Origin: Aegilops tauschii subsp. strangulata
Taxonomy: Eukaryota > Streptophyta > Magnoliopsida > Poales > Poaceae
NCBI RefSeq assembly: GCF_002575655.3
Contig: NC_053040.3
Location: 224,826,628 to 224,890,627, forward strand
Length of the DNA stretch: 64,000 nucleotides
Reading direction: 5' to 3'
A program made the translations under genes and the position numbers. The stretch's first letter is position 1. Every line of letters starts with the position of its first letter. Under the pieces are notes generated by a model. The model was not told the origin of the DNA. It searched no databases and worked only from the letters and a program-made list of their open reading frames with translations. Below, one piece after another: positions 11,951-24,510 of the stretch.

Positions 11951-12039
11951 GATATCATCGACACATTGCCTCAGTTTCGCACAAACCATCTCTCTCACAC
12001 CCACCCACGTACTACGTACCTGCACCTAAAGAAGAGGTG

Positions 12040-12300
12040 CACGCAGGACGCACGTACTCCCGTCTCGTTCTCGGCCACACCCGCGCGAGTACACGGTGGA
12101 GTTCGTTTCTGTACGAAAAGGCAGCCCACGTGATAATTTAAAGCGTGTAGCGGTTGTTTACTCGAAGGAGTGTCGGGTACCACGCCTAGACGGAGCAAAG
12201 TTCGACTTGGCACGTTAGTATTAAATAAAGTTATATATTCCTCCTCAATGGCATGCACTAATACAGAATATAAAACGATTGCCATGGGGAAAATGGAAAA
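12040..12300. other. Unassigned, possible promoter-proximal DNA
   Basis: Mixed composition with several CACGTG/ACGT words. No protein-coding evidence. It precedes a region with possible exon boundaries. Confidence 0.2.
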
Positions 12301-13640
12301 ATCCGCTCCACTATATACAACGGAGCCTGCCTGCCGGGGTTTGTCTCTCGTCACACCATCTCAACCAAGGCGGCGGTGGCCTCTCTCTCTCACTGTTGGT
12401 CAGTGATCCGGCCGCATCCTGTCCGCCGGTGGAAAGGGAGGATGTGCATCATTTCTCCGTTCGACGGCGTTGAGGCAGCATGTCTTGATCTGCGGTACCC
12501 GTCGTTCTCTCTGACCAAGCTTCGGCGCGGTAGGGCCTTCGCCACTTGCTCGCTACCGCAGTAAGGGCAGATCCTGGCCGCGGGCGCCCTCCTAGTAACA
12601 TCCCGACGACCCTCAGGTACAGCTTCCTCTAGCCTTGCTCCAATGCCCATCTTCCCACGTTGCTGCATGTGGATCTTATTTAGTTGTTTGCTTAAAACGT
12701 ATCTCGGCCGGCGTACTTTCCCTCTTGCAATCTCGTCCTCAAACCATTTTTGATAAACCACCATGCTGCTATCTTTCCCTTATTACATGTAATATGCTTC
12801 TTTTTTGTCGGGGTATGTGTCTTCAACTCGTGTTATTGGCCAGTAATTGTTTCCTTTCTACCTCTTTTTTGCAAACAGGGCTATCCATTTCACCTCGTTG
12901 CTATTGCGACCTTTTGGTAAACTGCAGAAATCACTTTTTTTCTTAAGAGTGTTTTGTGCAGTTTCGCCAAAATGTCACACGGGCAATGTTTTTACATTTC
13001 TGTGGGACTGCAGAAAGGGAGATTGGTTTTGCTATCCTCCTCATCCAAATCCATGCCTAATCTTCTCCAACAAGTAGTTAGTCCTAAAGAGAGATTGCAG
13101 AGGTGATCGGCTTCTATTTGTGTGTGTTATGTTTCATCATCTAGTTCCACTATTATTGTAATCACACTGACTGGATATCTTTGCAAACAGGGATGGTCAG
13201 CTCGATTCTAGTGGAGCTGCACAAAATGATCGGATTGTGGTGTCCTTCGTACACCCCTTTTTTGGCTACAGAGCTGGGTGAAACTAGCTGCCAAGCAATG
13301 AACACTGTGCCCAGGAAATGGACCGATGCCTACGAACAACATCGATCAATTATATATTTTTCTTTATTTGTACACCTTCTCACAACTTTGTCTTCAGTTG
13401 TGATGTGAATATTGGCGCTGATCTGCGAACCATTGAGATGCATTAGCAGCCATGGTAGTTTCATTTGTATTTGATGGAATGTTGTAACGAGATAATCTTG
13501 AGGCAAGAGGACACATGAATCCTAAATTGGAACCTTTTTTTCCTGCCGGAACCAAAGTTGAAGCCTTCATATCATCACAGTACAATTTCATTAAAATTAT
13601 GCGTACATATAAACAAATCCTGAAGGATTGCTAGCAATGC
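12300..13640 (+). ncRNA. Possible spliced non-coding transcript or gene remnant
   Basis: A GC-rich block (12,300-12,615) ends at CGACCCTCAG followed by GTACAGC, a plausible donor. Two downstream acceptors look good (TTTGCAAACAG at about 12,880 and 13,192) and T-rich tracts lie between. The only open frames are under 80 codons and match no family I know. This could be a lncRNA, a decayed gene or chance. No polyadenylation evidence is decisive. Confidence 0.2.
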
Positions 13641-13810
13641 CAGAAACAATTCAACTTCGCTGCACCGACATGTGGGACATCCTTCATCCGACTCCACTTG
13701 CCGTGCAGTAATATTGAGTGCACAACTGCACGGAAAGATTCACCCTGGTCGTTGTGCCGCATTAGTAATGACTAGTGAGCAGTCAAATCATAGAGCCCCA
13801 CCTTCGCCAC

Positions 13811-13908
13811 AGTAAGTTGCTCGGACGAAGCAACCATCATTTCTCTGTTCCTTGAATCCGCTAGTACTCCCACATTCCCAGAGTAATAAGTTGCTTGGGC
13901 GAAGCAAC
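13811..13908. repeat. Duplicated hairpin motif GTTGCTTGGGCGAAGCAAC
   Basis: The text AGTAAGTTGCTCGGACGAAG plus CAACCATCA appears twice, about 72 bp apart. The second copy (13,890-13,908) is a perfect 7-bp inverted repeat around a 5-base loop. No coding context. Confidence 0.5.
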
Positions 13909-14099
13909 CATCACTTCACCTTTCCCACAGTAAGTACTAGTACCTCCTTGGGCCCACTGAAAAATCACTTTTCTCTCTCCATCAAGTGCATTTATTATCA
14001 ATCTAACCCTGTCACCGAAACACCTCTTTGGCTACAGTTAGTTCAGGGTTAGTCATGAGTTAGTCTAACTTCTAGCTAAGTTAGAGTATCCGAACAGGA

Positions 14100-14270
14100 G
14101 CAGTATAGGACATGCAAGTTGCTCAAAGAATACAGTCAAATTCGTACGTGAAAGGATCTTTTTTCTTTTTGAAAACGGAATGTGAAAGGATCTTCGAATG
14201 ATATAATTTTCAAATTATATAAAATCTTATCAATAGTCAAAGGCATCCTCGAAGAATACATTAGGCCCTA
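14100..14270. mobile_element. Truncated second copy of the 9.65-kb MITE
   Basis: Shares GGACATGCAAGTTGCTCAAA-type text, GTGAAAGGATCTT, TCAATGATATAATTTTCA and TCAATAGTCAAAGGC with the MITE at 9653-9889, ending in ATTAGGCCCTA. The left TIR is missing. The right end is interrupted by another MITE at 14,271. Confidence 0.6.
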
Positions 14271-14561
14271 CTCCCTCCGTGTAGGTGTATAAGTCACCTT
14301 ACGAAAACCAAATAATCCCAAAATACTTAGGCGCGGTGCATTAACTCCCACCTCGTTTCTTGTTTCTTGATATATCCACCAATAAGAGATGTGGGGCGTG
14401 CATGTTTTCAATGAGTTAGACTACCAAACACGACATGCAATGGTTAGTTCATTGCATGCAATGCTATTAATTAGCAAATAAATATTAATTTCTCTCGTTT
14501 TTCCCCTCTTCCTTGGTCACGGTGCACAATCTAAGATGACTTATTCACTAGACGGAGGGAG
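14271..14561. mobile_element. Icarus-like Stowaway MITE, TA target duplication
   Basis: Left end CTCCCTCCGTGTAGGTGTAT with AAGTCA; right end reversed is CTCCCTCCGTCTAGTGAATA with AGTCAT. TA lies at 14,269-14,270 and 14,562-14,563. Length 291 bp. The name Icarus is from memory. Confidence 0.75.
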
Positions 14562-14639
14562 TATATAAAATCTTACCAATAGTCAAAACCAAGTGTTACT
14601 ACTACACCAAACAAGTTCAAAACGAGAAACTGGACCCAC

Positions 14640-15250
14640 TCACGGCACGGCACGCCTGTCTTGTTTGGTCTGTCGGTCAAAGCGCTTCCTCTTCTTGGTA
14701 TAACAATAGAGTATAATAAAAAAATTAGAATGCTCTTGGCATGTCGCTAACATGTGATGAGTTAACCGACCTCAATAGACGGCAAAAATGCTAGCCCGCC
14801 GCACTTTGAGAGAGACGAGGAGCGAGAAGTGATACGGGCTGGTGGATTACTAGAGCTAGGTGTCGCACGGAGGCCAAGAAATATGGTGATAGCGTGGGTT
14901 GGCCATGTACAGTATGATGTAACTACACTGGGCTGTCGTGTTTCGTACTCTTCCGGTCTACTGTGGAGATGATTGGTTGATTTAATATCGCTAAATAATA
15001 TAAAATATTATGAGTGCAGACGCTCCACCACGAGGTTCCTTGCTCCTTCTCGGTCGTCGGGAATCTATGTTCTTCCACTCTTTTTTTTGACATGAGCTTT
15101 GTTCATCCTTTTGCCAACAGCGAGACATCTAGCATCAAGGTGCACGTGTCATGCATGAAAATGGAGAGCAGTGCGTAAGTGAGTCGTGCACTACGATGGC
15201 ACCTAGTACTACGCAATATTTTTCCTCCTCGATGGCACGTGAATAGTGCA
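14640..15250. other. Intergenic DNA, no gene seen
   Basis: Low repeat content with only short open frames. No TIRs, target duplications or RNA gene signatures were found. Confidence 0.4.
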
Positions 15251-15260
15251 CGTAGTCAAT

Positions 15261-15600
15261 GGCGGAGCACGGGATGGTAGCCATGGACATGGTCGGCCCT
15301 TTTTGGAGAGAGTACTAAATATGTATTAACTTTGATGTGTCCCGTCAACTCGCAGAACGACGAGAAGCACACACTGAATGACGGAGCACGGGATGGTAGC
15401 CATGGACATGGTCAACCCTTTTTTTGCGGGTGAAAGGAAGATTTTATTTCATCAATCAGGACATAAGTCATTCTTACAAATATCAGGGACGTCTCCTGGT
15501 CCCGAACCCAACCACACCACAGTGTGACCTTTTGTCCGTCCAAAGGAGGCCAGATAATGGACTACTTTTGATGTGTCCAGTCTACTCGCAAACGAGGAGA
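15261..15600. repeat. Local tandem duplication interrupted by an insert
   Basis: Copy 1 (about 15,261-15,365) and copy 2 (about 15,376-15,600) share GCACGGGATGGTAGCCATGG with ACATGGTC and TTTTGATGTGTCC. Copy 2 is split by about 130 bp starting near 15,423 (TTTTTTTGCGGGTGAAAGGA) with the look of a retro-derived 3' end in reverse orientation. Confidence 0.5.
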
Positions 15601-15765
15601 ATATTTGCTTACTAGTAGTGCACTATCTACTATAGTACCATCATCATTGTTCGACTTTCGGAAGAGGCGAAGAGCCAAGTGCACGGTCACCTACTCACAG
15701 TATAACCAGCCATGTTTGCACTAATTTTTTAACGTAGTATCTGAGTATATTGCTCCAGTGGTCAT

Positions 15766-16244
15766 TGTTGGTGTCAAAACCGGCGGATCTCGAGTAGGGG
15801 GTCCCGAACTGTGCGTCTAAGGTCGATGGTAATAGGAGACAGGGGACACGATGTTTACCCAGGTTCGGGCCCTCTCTATGGAGGTAATACCCTACTTCAT
15901 GTTTGATTGATCTTGATGAATATGAGTATTACAAGAGTTGATCTACCACGAGATAGTAATGGCTAAACCCTAAAAGCCTAGCCTGTATGACTATGGTAAT
16001 GAATCTCCTCCCTCTGGACTAAGTCCTCCCGTTTATATAGACACCGGGAGGATCTAGGGTTATACAAGGTCGGTTACAAAGGAAGGAATCTACATATTTG
16101 ATCGCCAAGCTTGCCTTCCACGCCAAGGAGAGTCCCATCCGGACACGGGTGCAATCTTCGGTCTTTGTACCTTCACAGCCCATCAGTCCGGCCCATGGCT
16201 AACAGGCCGGACGCCCGAGGACCCCTTAGTCCAGGACTCCCTCA
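15766..16244 (-). repeat. 3' LTR of element A
   Basis: 479 bp. TATA-like text TTTATATAGAC lies between arms CCTCCCG and CGGGAGG, a near-palindrome also seen in the other copies. The outer end here is TGTTGG instead of the TGTCGG of the partner, one of the substitutions between the LTRs. Confidence 0.9.
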
Positions 16245-16670
16245 GTAGCCCCTGAACCTGGCTTCAATGACAAGGTATCCGGTGCATAGATCTATCTTCG
16301 ACATTGCAAGGCGGGTTCCTCCTTCCGAACTCCAAGATAGTCTTCAGACACATTGAACGTGTCCGGACCTGTACACACACACCACACACAACCGCAGAGA
16401 ATACAATATTCCACGAGTCCAATCCGCTGACAGCTTTTTGCAACATGACATCACGTCCGCCCGGTCATAATTTCAAACCATTTTTCGTGTGCCGCTCGAC
16501 GTTTTGAGGTGCGGTTGCCATTGGCACGTCTCGTCAAAAGCAGAGATCGTGTCCCCTTATTGCGGGATTCTCATCAATACGGGCGTGGGTAATCCAACCG
16601 TGTCGTTTACACAGCCCTTGGGAATAGGCGAGTTTTAGGGCGAGTGGGGAGACGTTCAATATTTACTACC

Positions 16671-16679
16671 TTTATAAGG
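16671..16679 (+). promoter_or_regulatory. TATA-like box of the opposite-strand gene in A
   Basis: TTTATAAGG lies about 110 bp before the ATG at 16,790, followed by a C/T-rich leader. This suggests that the opposite-strand gene has its own promoter. Position and composition only. Confidence 0.4.
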
Positions 16680-16789
16680 AGATAAGAATCCCCTTTCTTC
16701 ACCCACGCCTTCTCTTCCTCTCTGTCCTTCCATTCTCGAGCTCCAGCGCCCAAGTTCCCATCTTCCCCTTCTCAAGTAAGCACTCAGTC

Positions 16790-19700
16790 ATGTCTGGATC
16801 CAGAGGTCAAGGCAAGTGGATGGTCTCCTCCATCAAGGAGAAGGACATCACCCAGCTTCGGGCGGCCGGGTACCTGGCGAAAGGAATCGCCCACCGTCTG
16901 CCCTACAAGGTGCAAGTCATCCCGACCCCGAAGCCTACTGAGAGGGTAGTTTTCCTCCCTCACTTCATCCGCGGATTGGGGTTTCCACTTCACCCCTTCG
17001 TCCACAGACTGATGTACTATTACGGGCTAGATTTCCATGATCTAGACCCGAACTCCTCCCTCAACATGTCGGCATTTATTTTCGTGTGCGAGGCCTTCCC
17101 CCACATCCATCCCCACTTCGGCCTATGGCTCAAGGTTTTCAATGTGAAGCCAAAGGTGGTGGATGGTCACCACGCGGAGTGCGGAGGCGCCATGGTGAGC
17201 AAGATGCCCAACGTCACTTTGCCCACAGGCACTTTTGTGGAGACTGTCAAGGAGTGGCAGAAGCAGTGGTTCTACATCACAGAGCCGCGCGGCGCCACTT
17301 GGGCGGCAGCTCCCGAGTTCAAGGCCGGAGCCCCAATGCGGCTCACCTCCTGGAAGGAGAAAGGCCCCAACCGGTCAACGTCAGACGAGCTGATAGCGCT
17401 GCAAATGCGAATTCAGAGTATGGTGGATAAAAACGTCAAGCTCATCGACGTGATCCAGGTAATGCTGGTTCATCGGATTCTCCCCTGCCAAAGCCGAAGC
17501 TTCCCTTTATGGGAATTCGATTCGGAGAAGCACCACACCCTGAGTGGGCTCTTCAGAACTACTCACGAAGATGCCTAGAAGTTGCTCTTCAAGGGCAACG
17601 ATAAGCCGCCGGTCATAGATTCAGACCGTGGGCACGATCACACCCATCCCGCCAATGAGGTAAGTTCCCCTTTTCTTAAGGCGTACCTTCTACTTGTTTA
17701 TTCAAGGAGGATGCCTAACCTTTGCTGTATTTTTTTCAGGCGTGGACGGAGAGAGCGAAGCGGATCCATAGTCCGGCTCCACTGCCCGAAGAGCTAGTCA
17801 TCCTGCTCCTGGCGAAGATGCTGGTTCCGGCGCCCTACAGGCCGCTGGAAAAGAAGGCCAAGGGGGCCAAAGGTGGCCCCCGTCGCGAGGGTGCTTCGGA
17901 CGTGACGTCCGAAGATGAAGTGACCCTTTCCTCCGTCGCCGAGGACGACGACGGCGAGGAGGAGGAGAACAACCCTCCCCCTGATGAGGGAAAGAAGAAA
18001 AGGGCGGCCTCCACGAACCTGGAGGCGGAGAAGCCCAAGAAGGGGAAGAGCTCCCTCGCGGATAACTCCGCGTGGGACGTCGACAGCAGTCCGGAGCGAC
18101 GCCCCCGCACTAAGCCTCGGGCTGCATCATAAGTGCTAAGACTCACACATGCCCATAAATTCAGCCTCTCCTCTTTGTTGTACTGACATGACTAGTTATG
18201 CTATTGCAGTCCGGCCCACGACAGCTCGCAGCGATCCTCCTCACGAGGTTCGTTGGATTCAAAGGCGATGGCCCGCGAGTCACCGCCGGCCGCTCACTCC
18301 CCCAAGGCCAAGGACGACGCGGAGGTGCTGTCCCGAAGGACTTTCCCAGGCTGGGGAGAGGCCCAGGAGGCGCCAGAAGGCAACGCCTCCGTCGTCGGAC
18401 ACCAGGGGGAGCTGATCCCCACGGAGACTGGTGATGAGGGCCGTATTGAGTTCGGCCCTTAGCCGGACTCGATTCCGGAGACCGATGCGGCTCCGGAATC
18501 CGGCACGCAACCTCCTTCGAAAGAAGGGGGTATGCCTATTCCGCCGGTGACCCCTGTCCAACCGGGGGCACATGATAATCTGCTAGAAGCGCTGCGAGGC
18601 GCTTCCATTGTGGATGAGCACCGTGTTCTTATGGTCACGGTAATTGAAAGGGTTCAATCCGCCAAGAGCGGACTAACCGAAGCCTGTAGCAGCCTGCTGA
18701 CAGGTTTTGAGGTAAGCGACACAAAAAGAGAAAATCCCAATATAGACAGTAGCCCCTGAGACACTGTCCGTTGTTCGGAAAGAAAAAGCCGGACAGAGGA
18801 TCAATCCCTTATTACAGGAAACTAATTAATTTGTCTGAAATGAATACACAGGCGTCGCTGTTGGCCGCAGCCTCGCATACTGTCGAAGTCTCCGGTCTGA
18901 AGCAGAGACTGGAGCAGGCTGAGGAGGAGCTCGGCCAGGTGAGGAGGCAGCTCCAAGAAAAACAAGGTATGTAATAACCCGTTATATATTCAAAAAGAGT
19001 AAAATGATATATATTGACCAAAGTGTCATGATATGTATAGGAGCGACGACCGAGGTCGAGGCCCTAAAAAAGGCCCTGGCCAAAGCTGAGGGGAAGGTTG
19101 TCAAGGAGCAGGCCGCCCGTAAGAAGCTCAAGGCCCGGGTCAACAAGGTCCAGCAAGAGCTCCAGGACGTGGTGAGGAAGTGCGAGACTTTGGAGCGCGA
19201 TGCGTCGGCTCAAGAGACCGAACTCGCCAAGGCTCGTCAGAGCGCGGAGACGGCCCAGAATGAGGCCCAGGGCGCCCTCCGGGAGATCCAGGAGACCAGG
19301 AAGATCACAGTGGGTAAGGCATTTAGTATGCAAAGCAAATATGTGAAGAGGAAGTATCTTTTACTAACCGGATTTGGAGTTCTCCAGGGGCTTTTGCTGG
19401 TCTGCCACGTAGTGTGTCCGACGCCGCAGAGTTCTTTCGAGCCGAAGAAGGGAGCTCCACGGAGAAGCTGTTCTGGTCGCAATATCTTGCGCCAGAACAT
19501 CCGGTGCCCTTCGCGATCAGCTAAAACAGCTGGTCGAGCTGCACAGGGTGGCCGAACTGGCCATGAAGGATTTAATAATCCAGCTGTGGCCAGCCGAAGC
19601 TATACCCAGTAGTTACTTCGTCCTCGTGAAGCGGCTGGTGGATGCCTGTCCTCGGCTGGATGCCGTCAAGCGGTCCATCTGCATCGAGGGCGCGCGTATG

Positions 19701-19871
19701 GCCTTTACCCGCGTCAAGGTCTGGTGGGCGAAGATGGACGCCATCAAGATTGTGACCGAGGGGCCACCCAAGGGCAAGGAGCACCGCACACCCGAGCGGT
19801 ATTTTGGAGACGTCCTGGAGGGGTCTCGTATTGTAGCGACGCAGTGTTCGCAAGACATTATCTTTGAATGA
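16790..19871 (+). pseudogene. Opposite-strand gene of A: putative gypsy-type transposon domain
   Basis: The first exon (16,790-17,659) starts at ATG and encodes a globular domain with FLPHFIRGLGFPLHPFVHRL and a W-rich second half, as in the 'putative gypsy type transposon' family (Pfam PF04195 type). A TAG at 17,576-17,578 (codon 263) interrupts it, but the frame continues to a GTAAGT donor. The next exon starts at 17,740 after TTTTTTTCAG and is in phase; it is acidic and Lys-rich. Further exons (about 18,530-18,720, 18,850-18,966, 19,040-19,315, 19,390-19,871) are coiled coil. The stop at 19,869-19,871 closes a conserved C-terminal block. The gene runs against gag, between the pol position and the 3' LTR, as in Tat-clade Gypsy elements. 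Its function is unknown to me. E carries a relative at 40,008-42,795. Confidence 0.7.
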
Positions 19872-21140
19872 ATGCATTCGAGTTGCCTCTACCTTGTATG
19901 ATAAAACAAAGTGAGTTTGTAATATAATGTTTGTTATGTTAAAAAAATTACCTCCTGTGCGGCCGTGATGTATGAAATCTGAGGGTTGGGCAGTCGTCGA
20001 CTTCTGCCCCCACGTAGGTAGTACGGAGGTGTTCGGGATGGAATCTAAACACTCTTGATCCAATTATATGGTCCTTGAAGGAGTTGTTTAGCACAACGAA
20101 CCAGGCAATCAGACTATGCGGCTTTAACGCCCTCACTTAGCCATAGGAGTTTGACAATAAAAATGTTGGTGCAACCCCTAGTATCTGAACTAGAGTGCTA
20201 TAAGCGCCTGATCGGGAAGTACCATTCCTTCGCGTAATGCGGAAGAAATCTCCAACGATTTGCAACCTCCGAAGAGCTGACCGGCTCTCGCCGCATCATG
20301 ACAGTCAGTTTTCGGCTTTCTCTACTGAGGTGCTCCATTGGATAAACCAAGGCACAATCGCAGTAGTTCTCCCTTTACTACCTTAGCCGATATAGCAGAA
20401 CGTAAGGTAGCAAGCACAGGAGCCGGGCAACCCAACTATTGACCAAAGACATGATTCGGAGCCAATGCATATAGTGCTAAATTTGGGGTGTCGAACTATA
20501 CTATAAAAAGTGTTCGGACTTTTGTTGCCGTAGTGCGGGGTGCTATGAAGCCCCTGGCAAATATGAAAACGTACCAAAGTGTACGGGTGCTATCTGATAA
20601 GGTTACCCACGGGAGGGAAAAAAAGGAAAGGAAAACAGAGAGGGTGCAAAGATAATAAGCTAGGGCCCTAAAGCTCGGGCCGCGAACTGTTTCCATTGTA
20701 ATTTGATTAATACGTCAAGGCGCATTTGATACAAGTAGTGCGATGAGCAACAGGCTATTTAACATGCCAAAACCAAGGGAGAGCTACATGTGGGTCCTGA
20801 AAAACAGGTAGAGTGATCGTTTAACGAAACCACCTAGAAAGTCCCCCATATGTCTGTGTTTCTTGCCGTCTTGGTGTGTTTGTCCTTCAAGAGGACCGAT
20901 GATCAGGCCATCAGATGGGGCCTGCGGGATTGAGACCTGAAAAAGGGAAAAAGGAAAAGTGAAAGTATGTGTGTATGCGGTGCCGGTTGAGCCATAGTGT
21001 GGATCACAAGCTAGCTATGCCTCCGTCCATGCCCATGGAATTTTGAGTGCGTAGTTATGTACGCGTGGCACAAATGCCACCACTTGATCGGGACTGAGAC
21101 AGAGGCCGGATAGCTAGTCGAGCTCCTGACGAGCTGAGTT
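19872..21140. other. Non-coding interior of element A
   Basis: This is where RT, RNase H and integrase would be expected. No frame on either strand carries RT, RH or IN motifs. The 5' side joins directly to the end of the protease region. Confidence 0.6.
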
Positions 21141-21143
21141 GTC

Positions 21144-24100
21144 CTATTTCAGGGTAGTTCGGGCCCTATTAACGGTGTCTATGGGCTCGATAGCCGAATT
21201 AAGGTTCTGCTTGAGAAGGTCGCTCTGTACTTCTGTTGCTAAGGCAACTGTGTGCTCTTCTGTATGGAGGGAGTTTTCCGTATTTCCATTGACCGTTATG
21301 ACATCGCGTGGACCGGGCATCTTGAGCTTGAGATAAGCATAGTGTGGCACTTCATTTGAATCGAGCGAATGCGGTTCGTCCGAGCAGTGCGTGATAGCCA
21401 TTGCGAAAGGGGACGATGCCGAAGATTAACTCCTTGCTTCGGAAATTGTCCGGAGATCCGAAGGCAACCTCTAGCGTGATTGAGCCCGTATAGCGGGCAT
21501 CTACACCTGGTATGACTCCTTTGAAGGTAGTCTTTGTGGGCTTGATCCGTGATGGATTAATGCCCATTTTTCACACTGTATCTTGATAGAGCAGATTGAG
21601 GCTGCTACCTCCGTCCATAAGGACGCGCGTCAGGTGAAATCCATCAATGATTGGGTCGAGGACTAGTGCGGCTGAACAGCCATGACGGATACTAGTGGGA
21701 TGATCCCGACGATCATCGGGAATGATGACCATGGATTGAATTTCGGGGCGACTGGCTCTATCGCGTAGACGTCCCTTAGTGCGCGCTTGCGCTCTCTTTT
21801 GGGGATGTGTGTAGCATATATCATGTTCACTGTTTTGACTTGAGGGGGAAACTTCTTCTGTCCCCCTGTGTTCGGTTGCCGGGGCTCCTCGTCGTCGTCT
21901 TTGCTTTGTGATCCCTTTTCCCTGATCTCGGCGTTTAATTTGCTGGCCTGTTTAAAAACCCAACAATCTCTGTTGGTATGATTGGCTGGTTTGTCTGGGG
22001 TGCCATGTATCTGGCACGGGCGATCGAGTATGCGGTCCAGGCTGGATGGTCCCTGATTGTTTCTTTTGTATGGTTTCTTCCGCTGGCTGGACTTGGAGCC
22101 GCTGAATCCGGCATTGACTGTAGTGTCGTCGGTATTATCACCATTGCTTCGGCGTTTGTCTCTGTTACGTCGGAGCTTGCCGTCGCTGTTTTTGACCTCG
22201 GAGGGGCCTGCCTCGCTGGCTGTGCTTTTACTAAGCGCCAGCCAACTATCCTCACCCACGCAAAAGCGGGTCATGAGTGCCGTAAGGGCTGCCATAGATT
22301 TTGGCTTTTCTTGGCCGAGGTGGCGGGCGAGCCATTCGTCGCGGATGCTATGTTTAATGGCCGCTAGGGCTTCGGCATCCGGACAGTCGACGATCTGGTT
22401 CTTTTTGGTTAGGAACCTAGTCCAGAATTTCCTGGCTGACTCTCCAGGTTGTTGAACTATGTGGCTTAAGTCATCGGCGTCTGGTGGCCGGACATATGTA
22501 CCTTGGAAGTTGTCGAGGAAGGCTTCTTCCAAGTCCTCCCAGCTGCCGATAGAATTTTCAGGCAGGCTATTTAACCAGTGCTGAGCTGATCCTTTAAGCT
22601 TTAGTGGGAGGTTTTGATAGCGTGCAGGTCATCTCCGCGGGGCATGTGGATGTGGAGGATAAAATCCTCGATCCATACCGTGGGATCAGTTGTCCCGTTG
22701 TATGATTCAATATTAACGGGTTTGAACCCTTCGGGGAATTCGTGATCCATTACTTCATCAGTGAAGCAAAGAGGGTGTGCGGCGCCTCTATACCTGGCCG
22801 CATCCCTACGTAGCTCCGATGGAGTCTGCCTGCGGTTGTCTGCTCGGGCGTGACTAGGTTTGTCACGTCCGAATAGGTAGCCATCATCACGTGTCGAGGA
22901 GCGTCCTCGCGATCTATATATCGATCGGGTATATCCTGCTCTACTATCCAGGGTCTGTCGGAGGTCGTATGTATGACCCCGAATTGTTTTGTCTCTATTT
23001 TTACGTGGCGGTGGGGCAGGCTGTTGTTCGGCCTGAGTTGCCGCTCTATCCCGACCGCGTGGTGGTCGGTCCGCCGCACTGTCCCGGCCGCGTAGTGGTC
23101 GATCGGCCGCATTACGCAAGGGAGGTATGGGCTCTGACGCCTCTTCATCGGACTGAGGTAGCAACCTTTGCTTCGGGTAACTCTTGGCTGGGCGTCTGAG
23201 GTCGTATTCTTCAGCTGCCAGAATATTCGTCCACCTGTCGACGAGCAGATCTTGGTCAGCTTGAAGCTGCTGCTGCTTCTTTTTTAGGCTCATTGCGATG
23301 GCTATTAGCTGGCGCTTGAAGCGCTCCTACTCGAGAGGTTCCTCAGGCACGATGAAATCTTTGTTGCCGAGGCTTTACTCATCGTCGGAGAGCGGATGAT
23401 AACTACCGTCCTCCGAGTCGTTGGGCCTGGCCTGTTCGTCGGGGCTAGCTTGCCCGTTTTCTTGCTCCTCCTGTTCGGATGTTACCTCAGCAAGGTCTTC
23501 ACTATTTTCGGCATCGTCCGGAGTATTATTTTCTCCGGTTCCAGCATTGCTGTCTTTTGAACGACGTGACTTAGAGCGGCGCTGAGGACGCCGGCGTTTT
23601 TGCTGTGTCTCAGGAGATTTTTTCTCGACTGGGTTTTCTTTGTCATCGTCGTTGGTTGTTTTGGGTGTATCCACCATGTACACATCGTACGAAGAAGTGG
23701 CCGTCCAGCGTCCAGTAAATGGCGGATTTTGGTTTTTCTCCTTACCAGCATCGTCGTCCATACCGTCGATGTCTTCGGAGCCGTAATCAAGCGTGTCAGT
23801 TAAATCCTCGACCGTGGCTATGAAGTGGGTGGCGGGTGGGAAGCAAAATTCTCCATCGTCAGCCCCTAGTTCAAACCGGACATAGTTCAGTTGTGGGTCC
23901 ACCAAGGACAGGTTCTTTAATGAGTTTAGCACATCGCCCAAGGGCAAGTGCTGGAAGATGTCTGCGGCGCTGAACTCGAGGATCAATAAGCGATCAAGTT
24001 CGGCGTCCGCGGACTCACATGGTTCGCAACTTATAGCCAGAGAGGAGTTCGGAGTTCCAGTGACACAGACATCATGTGAGGTTAAGTCCATGTGCGGCTC

Positions 24101-24481
24101 CAACGCTGGGGAATCTGTGGCCTCCATGGTGGGGTTGAGCCTCCGGTCCTTGGATGGCGCAGTATGCTTCGGATCTAAGGCCAGAGCAGTTACAGGAGCT
24201 ATCTCCTGAATGCGGTCCGATGACAGATTTAGGTCATGTTCATCGAGGTGACCAGGAGCGGTCGCCGCAGTCTCGAATCCGGCGAAGATCAAATCTTCAC
24301 GGATGTCCACGTCGTAGTTCAAGCTCCCAAATCTGACCTGATGGCCAGGGGCGTAGCAATCGATCTGCTCCAGATGGCCAAACGAGTTGGCCCGCAGTGC
24401 GAAGCCGCCGAACACAAAGATTTGTCCGGGGAGGAAAGTTTCTCCTTGGACAGCGTCATTGTTGACGATTGAAGGGGCCAT
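21144..24481 (-). pseudogene. gag-protease gene of element A
   Basis: ATG at 24,481 (MAPSIVNNDAVQG). An acidic leader of about 370 residues ends at a TAA (23,377-23,375). The same frame continues past a second stop near 23,328 into a basic, Arg-rich linker and the start of the capsid domain (NIESYNGTTDPTVWIEDF). A frameshift near 22,620 leads to the rest of capsid (EAFLDNFQGTYVRP) and a CCHC-like knuckle variant (CQIHGTPDKPANHTNRDC). A second shift leads to protease with an intact DGGSS active site (Asp codon 21,615-21,613), followed by a TGA about ten codons later. The frame ends after HALLGRTAFARF and KLKMPGP at about 21,144. So gag is near full length but has at least two frameshifts and three stops. 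Confidence 0.75.
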
Positions 24482-24510
24482 CAAACCTTTTGAGGACAGC
24501 ACAGTGGAAC

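Noticed and set aside
10236..12946. Many overlapping frames of 60-125 codons
   Set aside because: They sit in C/T-rich low-complexity DNA and match no family.
15614..15620. TAGTG as the missing right end of the first CACTA element
   Set aside because: The adjacent sequence does not match the reverse of the left terminus, and the distance is too large without supporting subterminal repeats.
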